64,000 nucleotides of DNA from Maratus speciosus. Taxonomy: Eukaryota; Arthropoda; Arachnida; Araneae; Salticidae. Positions 1 to 11,690 of the stretch are shown piece by piece. Both the position numbers and the translations under genes were made by a program. The stretch is taken from the NCBI GenBank assembly GCA_963932465.1, contig OZ010788.1:673900484-673964483 (forward strand), given 5' to 3'. Position 1 is the stretch's first letter. Every line of letters begins with the position of its first letter. Under the pieces are notes generated by a model that saw only the letters and a list, made by a program, of their open reading frames with translations, was not told where the DNA came from and made no database searches.

Positions 1-76
1 ATTCAATTAAAAAAAAATTATCTCGAAAAGTACAGGAATAAACATTGGGGACGGTAAGATTACCCCCATAAATCTA

Positions 77-279
77 CACTGTAAAAAAAATTCTGTAAAG
101 TTACTAAAGTTTTTCTAGGAAACTGGGATTCCAAGAAATTTTTATGTAACGGCAACAAGAAAAAATCCTGTAACAGCGTCTATTACAGGAATTTTTCTTG
201 TTGCCGTTACATAAAAATTTCTTGGAATCCCAGTTTCCTAGAAAAACTTTAGTAACTTTGCAGATTTTTTTTTACAGTG
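77..279. mobile_element. Hairpin MITE, Tc1/mariner-type TA target
   Basis: The two halves are nearly perfect reverse complements, with arms close to 100 bp around a short centre near position 180. The termini read CACTGTAAAAAAAATTCTGT on the left and the complement (TTTTACAGTG) on the right, and each end is flanked by TA. It has no coding capacity, so it is a non-autonomous foldback element that probably relied on a Tc1/mariner-superfamily transposase. The TTTACAGTGTA end motif recurs at about 35401-35411 and 63465-63474, so related elements exist in this window. Confidence 0.8.
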
Positions 280-281
280 TA

Positions 282-2640
282 CGATGCTTGAAATTGATAT
301 TTAAATGCTAATTTAAATTCTGCAGTCAATTTCCTGTCAAAAACTTTTAGCCATTCTTTCTCTAGCATACTTCTGCACGCGAGAAAAGTTTAAAAAAATT
401 CTATGACTGAATCTGAAGTGATTGTCTGTATAAGTTTAGAAGAGGGACACTAAGGAATCTAAAACCCAGGGACAGAGTTTAAAAAAAAAATAACAACCCT
501 AAAATGCGTGCAGGTTTAATTTTTTGAGACATATTTATATAAAACAATAGTTTCAGTTTCGGAAAAAAATTACATCGAATTACTTTTGTTGAAACAATTT
601 TATACAGATCGCTCCAAACTTAAAAATAAGCATCAGGGACACGGGTGGTATGGGAATTTCATGGCATATTTGGTAATGATATTACACTATTTTAAGCATA
701 TTAAAATTTATATGTATCACTTAAGCGTACAACAAGACGCTTACTGTAGAAGTTGTAGTGCCTATAATTTATTGTTCATTTATAGAGACACACAAAAGTA
801 TTTCACTACAATACTACTTACGAAGAATAATTGCTTTACAGTTGTGGTATGCATTTTTAAATGAAACTTTTTTTTGCAAATTACTTTGTATGTATTAATT
901 CTATATGTCATATACAAGGTACTATATTATCATATACTACACAAAAGATCTCAAGTACCTTTCCATTTATTGAAGGAAATTTCTATATAAGAATTTCCAA
1001 CTGTGCTCATGGGTTCAATGGAATTAACTTTTAGTATACTATGTAGTATACATACAAGTCTATAGATTTTATACGGGGATGCACAAAAGACAAATTGGGT
1101 CATTTGGGACAAAAAAAAAATTGGGTCATTTTTCAGCTATTGGTGGTAATTGGGGAAGAGTTTTCAAATACGTTACGCATTTTATAAATTGTTCATTTAA
1201 CCTTGATAAATTGTAATGTTTTGTTCCCGTATTCTAAATGTGTTGGAAATTGTTAAATAAACTATGTCCGACGCTATTTTTCGGTCTTGTTTATTTCTGG
1301 TTAGCCAAATTGCTAGCGTTCGTCAAAAGTCAGTGAGGACCCTGCATGCAGTATATGCTTTTTTCTTAAATCTCATCTGGTTATAAGGAGAAGTAGCACT
1401 TTTACCATTTTTAGCAATCTTCCTGAAAAATCATCGGATTGAAAATTTATTTTTAGAAAGGGATATATTAATTGAGTCTAAACATAATCTAAGCATTTTA
1501 TGATTCAAAAACTTATCTGTAAAAATGAAAATATTAAACAAATTCATTTAAAAAACATGTGAATTGTGACTTTACATAAGCAGATTGAGAGTTGTGAAAA
1601 ATATGAATGTGTAAATTTGCAGTTCATTTTAATTACTGTTTCTCGAGATATGGATAATTTTTACTTTTCTACGGTGTAAAGGGGCCGTATCCTGTTATTC
1701 TTTAAACACATATAAGAAAGCAGTAAACAGCTACCGGAAATTTTATATAAAATTGTCTTGAATTATTATTTTTTTTTCCTTTAACCATTTCATGCATGAA
1801 AACTTCACATGAGATTGCATTGAAACACAACCTCCAGCAAACTGTGCACATTTTATTTTCATTCTTCTATCACATATAAACCTCACATGAAGTTCAATAA
1901 TACTTGTGAAATACAGTAGTAGATAGTGGAGCAATTTGCTTTTCGAATATTTAGTTGGAAAATCCGCCTTTGAATATTTTTTTTTTTCTAATCTGTAACT
2001 AAAGAAGATTTTCTACTCTTGGATTTTTACTCTGATATCTAAACAAAAACATGAGCAATTTTTTTTTCAACTTTTAATTTGTGGTAAGGTGTCAAAAATT
2101 TAAATTATTACAAAAAAAACTATTTAATAAGTCTTAATAACAATATTTTAGCTTTCATAAACATATTTCAGGGGCATTTTGTAATTTTGTAATAAAGATA
2201 AGATTTTCTTTTTTTTTTAAATTTAACATTATTAGCTTTTATAACCCATTTTATATATTTTTTATTTTAAGTTTAAGGCCAAACTATGTTTTCCATCCAT
2301 TTAAAAATAATTCATGCGTCAGAGGGTTAAATTATTACTATTAAGGTCTTTATTAAATGATTTTTCTGGTTAATAATTGTATAAATTTTAACGTTTTATC
2401 TGTGAGATCGTAACTCTTTCAAAATATACGATATAGATAGTCTTATATAAAAAGTCCTTCCGGCCAGTGCCGGGAGGAAGAGGTAGCTTTCAAATTCCTT
2501 ATTTTAAAAAAGCCAACTTATATTATTCAAACACACGAAGCTCAATTATTGGAAACCGAATATAGGAGATTCAATACTAATTTTTATCAATAGTAAATCA
2601 TTATGAATGAGAATTTCGCGAAATTAGTCAGCTTTATCGA
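282..2640. other. AT-rich stretch with no recognised gene
   Basis: The short open frames here (for example 586-864 and 1743-1934) show no domain, codon bias or splice context that I recognise. Homopolymer A/T runs are common. I see nothing I can support as a gene or a defined transposon. Confidence 0.5.
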
Positions 2641-2724
2641 AGCTGCTTTTATTTAAAGTAACTTATATTTGGCTCAGATGTTGATGTATACTATCTACAT
2701 GCCTTCTTACATGGAAATAGGCGA

Positions 2725-4069
2725 ATACGTGTGTTATCGCGTGACAAATACAAGATCGTTTCAAAATGTTAGCCATACCAGAAATTCAAAGTGCTATAAT
2801 TCAACCATTTTTTAAGATATAAACAAAAGAACAAATTTTCAGAAACAAAATCTGCTCCGGAATCTTTGTATCAAGGACAAACACATAAAAAAATCTTTTT
2901 CATTTTCCAATTTTTTAATACCTCATTTTAAATTTTAAATTTAATTTTTTTTAAATGGCAACCCTTTTGAAACAAGATAGCGAATGAAGCTGGCCAACGA
3001 ACTCGGTCGAGACATTGGTATGTACTATGTACAGACCAAGTAGCATCCAAATCGGTTCATAAATACGCTTGTTATCGCGTGACAAAAATCAGGTCGTTTT
3101 AAAATGTCAGCCACAATAGAAATTCAAAATACTATAACTCAGCCATTTTTTTAGATATAGACGAAACAAAAACTGTTCCGGAATTTTTGTATTAAGGTCA
3201 AACACATACGAAAAAAATCTTTTTCATTTTCCAATTTTTTGGTATCTCATTTTAAATTTTAAATTTTTTTAATTTTTTTAAATGGCCGCCATTTTGAAAC
3301 AAGATGGCGGATGAAGCTGGCCAACGAACTCGGTCGAGACATTGGTATGTACTATGTACACACCACGGTACATCCAAATCGGTTCATAAATACGCCTGTT
3401 ATCACGTGACAAATATCAGGACGTTTCAAAATGTCAGCCACTCTAGAAATTCAAAATGCTATAACTCAGCCAATTTTTAAGATATAGACGAAAAAAAAAC
3501 TGCTCCCGAATCTTTGTATCAAGGTTAAATACATAAGAAAATAATATTTTTTCAATTTTCAAGTTTTTGGTACCACATTTCAAATTTAAATTTTTCTTAA
3601 AAATTTAAATGGCTGCCATTTTTAAACAAGATGGCGGATGAAGCTGGCCAACGAACTCGGTCGAGACATTGGTATGCACTATGTACAAACGAAGTTACAT
3701 CCAAATCGGTTCATAAATACGCCTTTTATCGCGTGACAAAATTCAGGACGTTTCAAAATGTCAGCCACGCTAGAAATTCAAAATGCTATAACTCAGCCAT
3801 TTTTTAAGATATAGACGAAACAAAAACTGCTCCGGAATCTTTGTATAAAGGTCAAATACATAAGAAAAAAATATTTTTCCATTTTCAATTCTTTGGTACC
3901 AAATTTCAAATTTCAAATTTTAAAGAAAATTTCAAATGGCCGCCATTTTGAAACAAAATGGCGGATGAAGCTGGCCAACGAACTCGGTCGAGACATTGGT
4001 ATGTACTATGTACATACCGAATTACATCCAAATCGGTTCATAAATTCGAGAGTTACAGTATGACAAAGG

Positions 4070-4071
<2 letters not shown>
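2725..4071. repeat. Tandem array, 327-bp unit, about four copies
   Basis: The marker GCTGGCCAACGAACTCGG occurs at 2989, 3316, 3643 and 3970, exactly 327 bp apart each time. A second marker, TTATCGCGTGAC or a close variant, occurs at 2734, 3072, 3399, 3726 and, decayed, at 4053. Its spacings are 338, 327, 327 and 327. The first unit is the most diverged. Each later unit carries a facing pair, GCCGCCATTTT and CAAGATGGCGG, about 10 bp apart. The array ends directly in a TA microsatellite. No convincing frame spans the units, so this is a non-coding satellite-like array or the interior of a larger transposon. Confidence 0.9.
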
Positions 4072-4159
<88 letters not shown>

Positions 4160-4178
4160 GGATATATATATATATATC
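4072..4178. repeat. (TA)n microsatellite
   Basis: This is about 105 bp of nearly pure TA with a few interruptions (TACATA, TATGGATA). It sits between the 327-bp array and a dispersed repeat that also has TA repeats beside its second copy at 27 kb. Apparent Tyr-Ile reading frames through it are artefacts. Confidence 0.95.
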
Positions 4179-4345
4179 AACTTTTGAACGGAGGATGGTT
4201 TCGGGGTCCGGGGGTCATGATCGATGAAAATATACCAAAATTTTTTGAAATCGCTTTCCTCCGAACGGCTGCAATAGGTAGCTTTTTGTAATGAAAGCTA
4301 CCTAAAACAAAAGTATTTTTTAAAACAGTTATGAGTTTTAACCTA
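4179..4345. repeat. Dispersed repeat flanked by TA microsatellites, copy 1
   Basis: This segment is homologous to 27475-27646. Shared blocks include TTTGAACGGAGG, GGTCATGA, ATATACCAAAA, ACGGCTGCAATAGGTAGCT and TTTTTGTAATGAAAG. Both copies lie next to TA microsatellites, so the repeat either targets or carries them. It contains no recognisable coding sequence. Confidence 0.75.
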
Positions 4346-4347
4346 TG

Positions 4348-4348
<1 letters not shown>

Positions 4349-4402
<54 letters not shown>
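4349..4402. repeat. (AT)n microsatellite
   Basis: About 54 bp of AT dinucleotide repeat immediately follow the dispersed repeat, giving it TA-rich tracts on both sides. Confidence 0.95.
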
Positions 4403-6300
4403 TAATTTTTAGAAGCTTCAAATCTGGGAATCCAATATCACAACTCATTCTTCCAAGTAGTTTTTGAGTTATGTTTAAAAAACTATCCGCTTTAAAATCC
4501 GCTTCGCAATGATTAAAAATGAATTTAACATTAAGAATTCCAAACTTTAACCTGCATAAATCATAAACTACATGATTGAATGACTTTACGTTTGATATCC
4601 TAAAGCAAAACTTGCCAAAGAATCCAAATACGATGCCAAAATCAGGTGTTAGTATTGAAAATTTTTGACGTTAGTAAAATTTTTATGTGTAGACGATCCC
4701 TTCAACAATTTTTAAGTATAACATTAATTAGTAGACGCTATTACAGTTGGTTAGCAGTCACATTTTATACGATAATTTGCGACACAATTAGTATGGAGTA
4801 CTCTTTTTCGTTTTTATTGATATTTTTTTGCCAATTGCAGATACATATACAAGGCATAGTATGTATATAGGGTGGGATGGGTGTATATCGCACAGGGAGA
4901 CAACGAAGCTAAATATAGCTGAAAACATTAAAAAATTAAAGCAAATTTATAAACTGCAATTAAACTTTTTCTGTTTCTCTCCAAAATGTAAGAGTATATT
5001 TCCATTTCCTTAACACATTTGAGAAATTTGTATCGACGTGCATAAATAGTTATTTAAAAATTGCATTTATAATACTTATTATTATTTTTTAAAGGATAAG
5101 GGGGGTGGGGGTTATGATGTTACATAACGGTTGTACTCGTAAATTATAAATAAGTATAAAATCTAAAATCTTCCGAGAAGGGCATTTTGATACTTGTGCA
5201 CCGTAATTTTAGCCCCACGATGCTCTTTAATCTCTTAAATTCGTCATTGTACGAGAACGCGGGCACAAGATTAATAAAATTAATAAACGGATAATAAACA
5301 GGATAATAAAACATACTTTGTAAAATCAAACATATCAATTGATGACACGTATGTTTAAAATGATAAGGAACACAATGAAACAATTTGTAAGTATTACAGA
5401 AATGATGTTCAACTTACATATTAAAAAGGAATGTAGACTTCAAAACAATTGTCTCAAATGTTCGGTTGAAATCAGCGTTTATACTTCAAAATTGTATTGC
5501 TACAAAAGTTCGTGTGATCAAGATGTTTCCAAGAGTATTTTGTTGTCTATATTTACTCTATATTTATAGAGCTAGATTTAAGTGCATATGGAGCCATCTA
5601 CGTATTCGCGCACTGATAGCGAAATTAGTAAAAACAAAGAAAGGCCTTATTCTAAAGTAGAAATAGCCAATGACTAAGGTCAGTGTCACTCGCCGTCTTT
5701 CAAAAAACGTTATGTTTCATTTTCATTTTCACTTTCGGAAATTTTATCCCTACTTCATCTTTGACCTTGCTTAAATATTTACTTTAAATTTATCTTGGTG
5801 ATGAAAAGATCAAAACATTTACAATGTAGACTAAAAAAGTATCACAGAAAATTCAAATTTTTATAAGTAACTTGATAAAAAAAAACTAAGTGGAAGGAAA
5901 AAAAAACAATATTCAGAAATTAAATATTTATAGAAAAGGCGCTGATTTTATATATTTTTTTTAATATAGCGCAGCATGGTATGTTTTTTACATTTTCTAA
6001 AAGTAATTTAACTAATTGCTAAATATAGAGAATTACTGATATTTTGAATTTTTAAAAAATTTAAGAAGTGGAGTTTTTATAAGCAACCGATTGTATTCTA
6101 GATTTTCAATGCTTTATCGACTTTCTCTTTGTCAGTACCAAATGGAAAAACATTTTGCGGGTTTGTTAACGGTTGCCAAACTTTCGGTCCTCACTCGTGT
6201 TGAACAGGTGTCTCGAATTTCACGGACGTCCCGATAATTCAGGCGCTCCAAGTTCCGTCCCGTGGAACCCCTGCACGGAAAGCCAAAGGTCACGATTTTT
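4403..6300. other. AT-rich stretch with no recognised gene
   Basis: Several open frames of 60-80 codons occur (for example 4646-4870 and 5339-5569), but none has a domain or exon-like context that I recognise. The last 120 bases (6180-6300) are less AT-rich and lead into the element at 6301. Confidence 0.5.
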
Positions 6301-6936
6301 ACTTTCTTTTTTGTTAAGAAGAAAGTATTGTAATCGAAAAAAGTATTGTAAGAAAGTATGAAGAAAGTATTGTAGACGGTTTTCGACGGAGTTACACATT
6401 TTGGTGTTCAGAGATCCCAAAAAGCAGGTTTTTACAAAATGTCTGTCTGTCCGCCTGTGTTTGTGTCCTCATTGTATCCTCGAAAAGTACCTGAAGTTAT
6501 GCATAGAATTGAACCAAATTTCAAATACAGGTTTACGGCTATGGCCAGAAGACCCCAGTTCAATTTGGGGATATTCCGGCAGTTCGGGTCTCTGTAATAG
6601 CAATTTTTGTGCCATTTTCGTTATTGTATCATCGAAAAGTGTATGAAGTTATGCAAAGAATTAAAACCAAATTTCATATCAAGTTTCCACTATGCCCAGC
6701 ACGTCCCAAGTTGAATTTGCGGATATTCTGCCTATGAAAGGCACTGTAATAGCGATTTTTGTGTCATTTTTATTATTGTATCATTGGAAAGTGTTCGACG
6801 TTATGCATAGAATATGGAACTAAACTTCCTATATATGTTTCCGATTATGGCCGACAGGTCCCGGCAGGAAAATGGGGATATTTCCCCTGAAAGGGGCATT
6901 GTAATAGCAATTCTTTGCGCAATATTCGCGATTTTC
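6301..6936 (+). mobile_element. Helitron/HINE-like non-autonomous element, fragment
   Basis: The left end ACTTTCTT...AAGAAGAAAGTATT forms a small hairpin. It is followed by GGTTTTCGACGGAGTTACAC and AAAATGTCTGTCTGT. All three also occur, in the same order, at the start of the element at 61436, so the two share a family. The body holds an internal repeat of about 152 bp: CGAAAAGT, or a close variant, plus GTTATGCATAG or a variant, at about 6481, 6633 and 6785. The right end is not clear; it runs into the small inverted repeat split by the Copia insertion. Assignment to Helitron-associated elements is an inference from structure. Confidence 0.55.
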
Positions 6937-6948
6937 CGTTATTCTGTT

Positions 6949-7662
6949 TGATAGCAATATTTAAACTTTGCTAACAGTAATTGCGTGATGTTCGGTTTTA
7001 TCCTCAAAAATAAACTATCTATTTTTCAATATAAAACAAAACATAGGTAAGATAAATTGGGCTTACCTTGTATTTATGTATATCCGTATATTATCTGGTA
7101 TCACACGTCGGTAAGGGTAATTATGTCTTCATCTTCTCCTATATTTCTGATTTAATCCACATTTAATGATCGTGTGATGTTCCATGTCATTTAAAAGACA
7201 TATGTTTTTTTGTGACTTGTGAAACTTAAATATGTCCGGAAACTTTTAAAAAGAAAGAAAATTAACATTTAATAAAAGCTTTAGGAATACATCTCTCCTT
7301 TGGAGAGTCTAGGTTACAAGTGAAAGTAGATAAACATGTATAATATATTACTAGCAATAAAAAACAGGAAATTAGTGACATAAATCTTAATAACAAATTA
7401 TTTGTATCAATATTTATATTTATAGTAATTTAAAATAAGAGTCTACCAATGTCTATAGTTCTTGAATATCATGAAATGTTTATAATAAAATGTTTGTTTA
7501 CGATTGTGCAATCACTTTTCACTTTCACTTCCTTCCTTCAGATCATAATCACTGTTGATAATTGCTTTTATAAATCACATTTGACACATGAAAAACAATT
7601 TAATTAGCTTGATTGTTTTAATGTCCTTGCTTGGAGATTATATTTCACAATAGCTGTCAACA
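6949..7662 (-). repeat. 3' LTR of Copia element
   Basis: On the element strand the LTR starts TGTTGACAGC and ends in CA (plus-strand start TGATAGCAAT). It is 714 bp, the same length as its partner at 11691-12404. The outer edge touches the CTGTT target duplication. Confidence 0.93.
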
Positions 7663-7676
7663 ATTCCCCCCTTAAT
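7663..7676 (-). promoter_or_regulatory. Polypurine tract of Copia element
   Basis: Read on the minus strand, GATTAAGGGGGAAT lies immediately before the 3' LTR start (TGTTGACAG). A purine run at this position is the usual plus-strand DNA primer site of LTR retrotransposons. Confidence 0.8.
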
Positions 7677-7679
7677 CAC

Positions 7680-8345
7680 TTAACGAGGATTGTTCTGTAA
7701 TTTCAGTTTGTTTCTATTATTTAGAAATTCAGGCTTGGGCTCTGGTTTCGTTAGTATGTCCGCTGTAATTGACTTGCTTGGGCAATAACGCAATTCAATA
7801 ATTTTATCTTCTTTCAGCTGTTTAATCACATTATATTTTATATCTATGTGCTTCGATTTATTTGAAAACTTTTCGGATTCTATCATTTTTATGCAAGATT
7901 TATTGTCTTCGTAAATTACTATAGGCAATTTTTGCGATATATCAAGATCTTATATTAGTTTTAGCAGCCATATTAATTCTTGTGTTGCGCTCGCCGCTGC
8001 TACGAACTCTGCCTCTGCAGAGGATTCTGCAACACAAGTTTGTCGTTTTGTTATCCACTGTATTGGATTCTTTCCTATAAGGAATAAATTGCCTGTTGTC
8101 AATCTTCTTGTTTTTAGATCTCCACCCCAATCTGCATCAGTATATACTTCCAGAATGGGTGGTTCTTCCGTGGTGATTACTAAATTTAAGTCTTTTGTTG
8201 AATAGGGATATCTTATTAATCTTTTAACACCTTTCCAATCTCTTTCAGACGGCGTTTTGTTCTTTCTACTCAAAATGTTTACACCTACTAAAATATCGGG
8301 TCTACTTATTGTAGCAACGTATAACAGCGCACCTATTGCTTGTCC
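7680..8345 (-). pseudogene. Copia RNase H domain (broken)
   Basis: This is the C-terminal part of the pol frame. The block 8273-7950 includes VYTDADWGGD (first catalytic Asp), NPIQWITKRQTCVAESSAEA and a following EFVAAASATQE, the typical Copia RNase H signature. A TAA at 7950 interrupts the frame. The same frame resumes at 7928 with IYEDNKSCIKM, then KHIDIKYNVI and the terminal ADILTKP motif, ending at 7680. It is in frame with the reverse transcriptase upstream, separated only by the TAA at 8346. The protein would degrade the RNA strand of the hybrid during reverse transcription; here it is not expressible as one chain. Confidence 0.9.
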
Positions 8346-9071
8346 TTACTTAGTGTTGTTTGGCATTTTTGTTTCCTCATTGTCTAATCGTTGAAAGCCT
8401 GTTTCCATTGAAGTGCCATATGGCTTAGAATCTTCTAAATTAAATTTTTTTGCAATTTCTATTATTTTTGCTGTTTGATTTAGTTTAAATCCGTTGTGAG
8501 TCTTTTGCATTTTTATCCCAAGGTAATTGGAAATTTGACCTAAATCTTCAAGTGCGTACTTAGATTTCAGTTTATCTATTATGTCATTTATATTTTCATC
8601 TTTTCCTGCGATGAGTGTATCGTCCACGTATACTGCTATATAAACCGTGTTTTCCCCTTCTTTTCTTGTAAATAAGCAATTATCAGCATTCCTCTGTTTA
8701 AATTTTAATTCTTTTAGTGTTTCACTAATGTTTGAATACCATGCTCTTACAGCTTGTTTTAGTCCATATAGGGCCTTTTTTAACTTACAAACCTTATTGG
8801 GTTCTCCAGTGTTTATATACCCCTTAGGTTGTGATACATAAACATTTTCTTCCAATTCACCATGTAAAAATGCCGTTTTGATGTCAATCTGCCTAATATT
8901 GAGATTGTGATATGCTGCGGCTGTTATGAAGACTCTTAAACTTGTATGGGAAACTACTGGCGCATAAGTTTCATCGAAATCTACTCCATATTTTTGTCTA
9001 AATCTTTGTGCGACCAATCTCGCTTTGTAACGCTTGATTTTTCCGAATTCGTCATATTTCGCTTTAAAAGT
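8346..9071 (-). pseudogene. Copia reverse transcriptase domain (broken)
   Basis: The open block 9017-8346 carries DFDETYAPVVSHTSLR, IRQIDIKTAFLHGEL (catalytic Asp in the first motif), KALYGLKQAVRAW and the YVDD box in YIAVYVDDTLIAGK, followed by LEDLGQISNYLGI. These are the ordered RVT_2 motifs of Copia. In the usual KALYGLKQAPRAW signature the Pro is replaced by Val, a possible decay mutation. A TGA at 9072-9074 separates this block from integrase in the same frame, and a TAA at 8346 ends it, so only nonsense changes break this part. Confidence 0.93.
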
Positions 9072-10037
9072 TCATTTCGACCCAATTACTCTTGCTCCTT
9101 GTGGGGGATCAACTAAACAACAGGTTTCATATTCATTAAGGGAATTCATTTCCTCTTCTGTCGCTTTTATCCAGTTCTGTTTTTCTATAGGATTTTCTAT
9201 ACTCATCATATCTTCCCAACTGTTAGGTACATATACTGGATCGTGCCAGACTGCATAAGCAAACATGTCCGGCGGCACACCTCTATTTGTTCTTTCTGAT
9301 CTTCTCACTTGTGGAATTTGTTGTTGTGACGCGGGTGGTGGACTTAGTTCATTTTGTGTTGGTGTCAGATCTATTTCCATTTCATTCGTGTCTTTCTGTT
9401 GTGTTTGTTTGTTTGTTTCCGCGATTAATTCTCTTCTATCTAGATTTTCGTTAGTATCTGGATTATTTTTATTTTCTATAAATTTTACGCTTCTGGTCAA
9501 TATTACTATTCCGTCACTTGTATAGATTCTGTACGCCTTAGAGCGATTGTCGTATCCGACAAAAGTGTCTTTTTCCGCTCTATTGTCTAATTTTCCTCTC
9601 TTTGATTTGTGTATGTAGGCGTATGCAGTAGGTGTGGTGCTTACCGATTTTGAAGGTAGCCGGTTCTGTAAGTGATTCGCGGTACATCTGGCTTCCCCCC
9701 ATAATTTGTGCGTGAGATTTGCTTCATTTAGCATACTTCTAACCATATCTAGTAGCGACCTATTCTTACGCTCTGCGACACCGTTTTGGCTCGGGTTAAA
9801 TGGTACGGTAACCTGATGATGAATCCCATTTTCTTTTAGATATTTTTCGATTTCGTTACCCGTATATTCACCACCGTTGTCCGATCTTATCTCAGTAGGC
9901 ATTTTTCCAAATTTATTTTTCACCATTGAGATGTATTCTTTCAATTTCTCTGAAGCCTCACTTTTATTTGCAATTAAATAAATTACACAAAATCGCGTAT
10001 AATCATCGATAAAAGTGACAAAGTATTTTCCCCCCAA
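9072..10037 (-). pseudogene. Copia integrase core and linker (broken)
   Basis: The 321-residue block has the catalytic triad of a retroviral-type integrase. The first Asp is in FVTFIDDYTRF (near residue 12), the second in IRSDNGGEYTG (about 53-63), and the Glu in SQNGVAERKNR (about 83-93). The C-terminal linker carries RRSERTNRGVPP and then ENPIEKQNWIKATEEEMNSL, which leads into reverse transcriptase. The start is lost to a frameshift at a run of six C at about 10029, where the upstream frame overlaps. A premature TGA follows GARVIGSK. Confidence 0.93.
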
Positions 10038-10425
10038 TTGTGGGTGTATTTATAGGGCCACATACATCAGAATGAACTAACTCGAGCCTTTTTGTAGCTC
10101 TATATGCACCTGATTTAGGAAATGGAGTCTCGCTGATTTTTGACTTGATGCATACCTCACATTTCGCATTATGTTTGCAGTTGTTGATTTTAATTCCCTC
10201 AACTAAGTCCTTTGATAACATGGACTTTATTGTGTCGTAGCATTTATGCCCCATTCGCCTATGCCACAAATCTATGCAATTTGCATTTGAGCAGTTGTAG
10301 GTGACATTTGCATAGTGCTTGTGATTTTCATCTTTACTAACATGTATTTCGTACATATTGTTTTTAAGTTTACCTTGAAGTATAACGTCGCCTTCGTGAA
10401 TTATGTCACATTTATCTTTTTTCAA
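10003..10425 (-). pseudogene. Copia GAG-pre-integrase zinc region (broken)
   Basis: The frame encodes LWHRRMGHKCYDTIKSML with the His-His half of the integrase HHCC zinc site. CEVCIKSKISETPF follows with the two Cys, then LELVHSDVCGPI, the start of the integrase core. It lies between gag-protease and the integrase block and is out of frame with both. The upstream break is near a T run at about 10415-10420 and the downstream break is near a C run at about 10029. Confidence 0.88.
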
Positions 10426-11566
10426 ATTTCACTGTGCAACCGTTTTTAGTTGTCCTACTCACTGGCAGCAGGTTAGTTTCTATGTCAGGAACGTATAGTA
10501 CGTCACGCAATATAACTTGTTTGTTTTTATTTTCGGTATGAATTATTACCTCCCCAGATCCATATGAAATCAGTTTATTACCATTAGCGACTGTGACGTT
10601 TGTTTCAGTATTATTTGTAATTTTGGTAAAAAATTCTTTTGAATTTACTATGTGGCTGGAACAGCCACTGTCCACTATAAAAGTGCCTTTATTTTCGGAC
10701 TCTTCAGTTAGTAAAGCAACACTGTTGTTTTCATTTACTGTGTGTTTTCTTTCTTCAGGTTCCGCATTTTTATGTAAATTATTTTCTTCATAAACTAGTG
10801 ATGTTGAATTGTTTTTATTTTTATAGTGTCTGTTATTAGTGTAACTGTTGTTGTTTTTCGTTTTTAGAAACCAGCAGACTTTATTTGAGTGGTTTTTCAT
10901 TTTACAGTGTGAGCAGTACTTATTGCTGCCTCTTTTCTGTTCTGAATGATTAAATTTACCTTGTGTTTTATAGGCTTTATTGCTGTTTTCGGAATTTTCA
11001 GTATTATCTACTCTGCGAGTATATTCATCCGTAAGCTTGCTTTTTATAAATTGTACGGTTAACTCAGCTTCATCTCTGGCCTCCAGGACAGTAACTAGAG
11101 TATCGTAGGACGGTGGCAACGAGCACAGCAGCAGTGCTGAAATGTGCGAGTCAGTTATATTTTCGCCAATGGCTGACAGTTTATCCACTATCTCTAAAAT
11201 TTTTGTTATGTGGGCTGTCATATTGCCACCTTCAGTTAATTTTGTACTGTACAATTTTCGAAGCAAGTACAGCTTACTAGAGAGATTAGATCTCTCATGG
11301 ATTTGTTTAAGTGCATCCCATGTTTGCCTAGCTGTATTTAAATTTTTGACATGCACTATTTGACTGTCGTCAATGGACAAATTTATTAAAGCTCTTGCTT
11401 TTCTGACTTTCTTGGTCCAAGCATCGTTCAATGGAGTGGGGGCCTCTTCTGTAATAACTTCAATAAGTTCATCTCGAATCAATAGCATTTCGACCTTGAA
11501 CCGCCAATTTGTATAATTGTTGGCGTTCAATTTTTCAATGGTCATGCTATCTTTTGTAGAAGCCAT
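10412..11566 (-). pseudogene. Copia gag and protease
   Basis: The best start is the Met in MASTKDSM at 11566, giving about 384 residues; upstream in-frame sequence lies in the leader. The N-terminal half is the UBN2-type Copia gag, with LNANNYTNWRFKVEMLL near its start and TWDALKQIHERS. A CX2CX4HX4C zinc knuckle (CSHCKMKNHSNKVC) sits near residues 218-231 of this product. The aspartic protease active site follows at FIVDSGCSSHIV (Asp near 299), then VLYVPDIETNLLPVS. The frame ends early at 10412 through a shift close to the gag/pol junction. It packages element RNA and releases mature proteins in intact relatives. Confidence 0.9.
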
Positions 11567-11690
11567 AATGTTGTTAAGATTCGTTTTATTTTTTTCTAAT
11601 AAATTACCCCATCGGATTACCAGATTTTTATTTTTATCATTTAGTGACGATGTTTTTATTGAGAATTTTTTTTCACTCTCATAATCAATT

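Noticed and set aside
77..279. Long hairpin as microRNA precursor or terminator
   Set aside because: TA-flanked, near-perfect arms of about 100 bp fit a MITE better. No expression evidence is available.
586..864. A 92-codon plus-strand open frame
   Set aside because: No domain, no exon-like splice context and composition like the surrounding AT-rich DNA.
3958..4227. Tyr-Ile repeat open frame
   Set aside because: It is the translation of the TA microsatellite and the satellite edge.
9265..9525. Plus-strand frame inside Copia
   Set aside because: Antisense shadow of the integrase linker.
11665..11690. Copia primer-binding site complementary to tRNA-Met
   Set aside because: The sequence next to the 5' LTR has only a weak TTATG-type match, too little to call.
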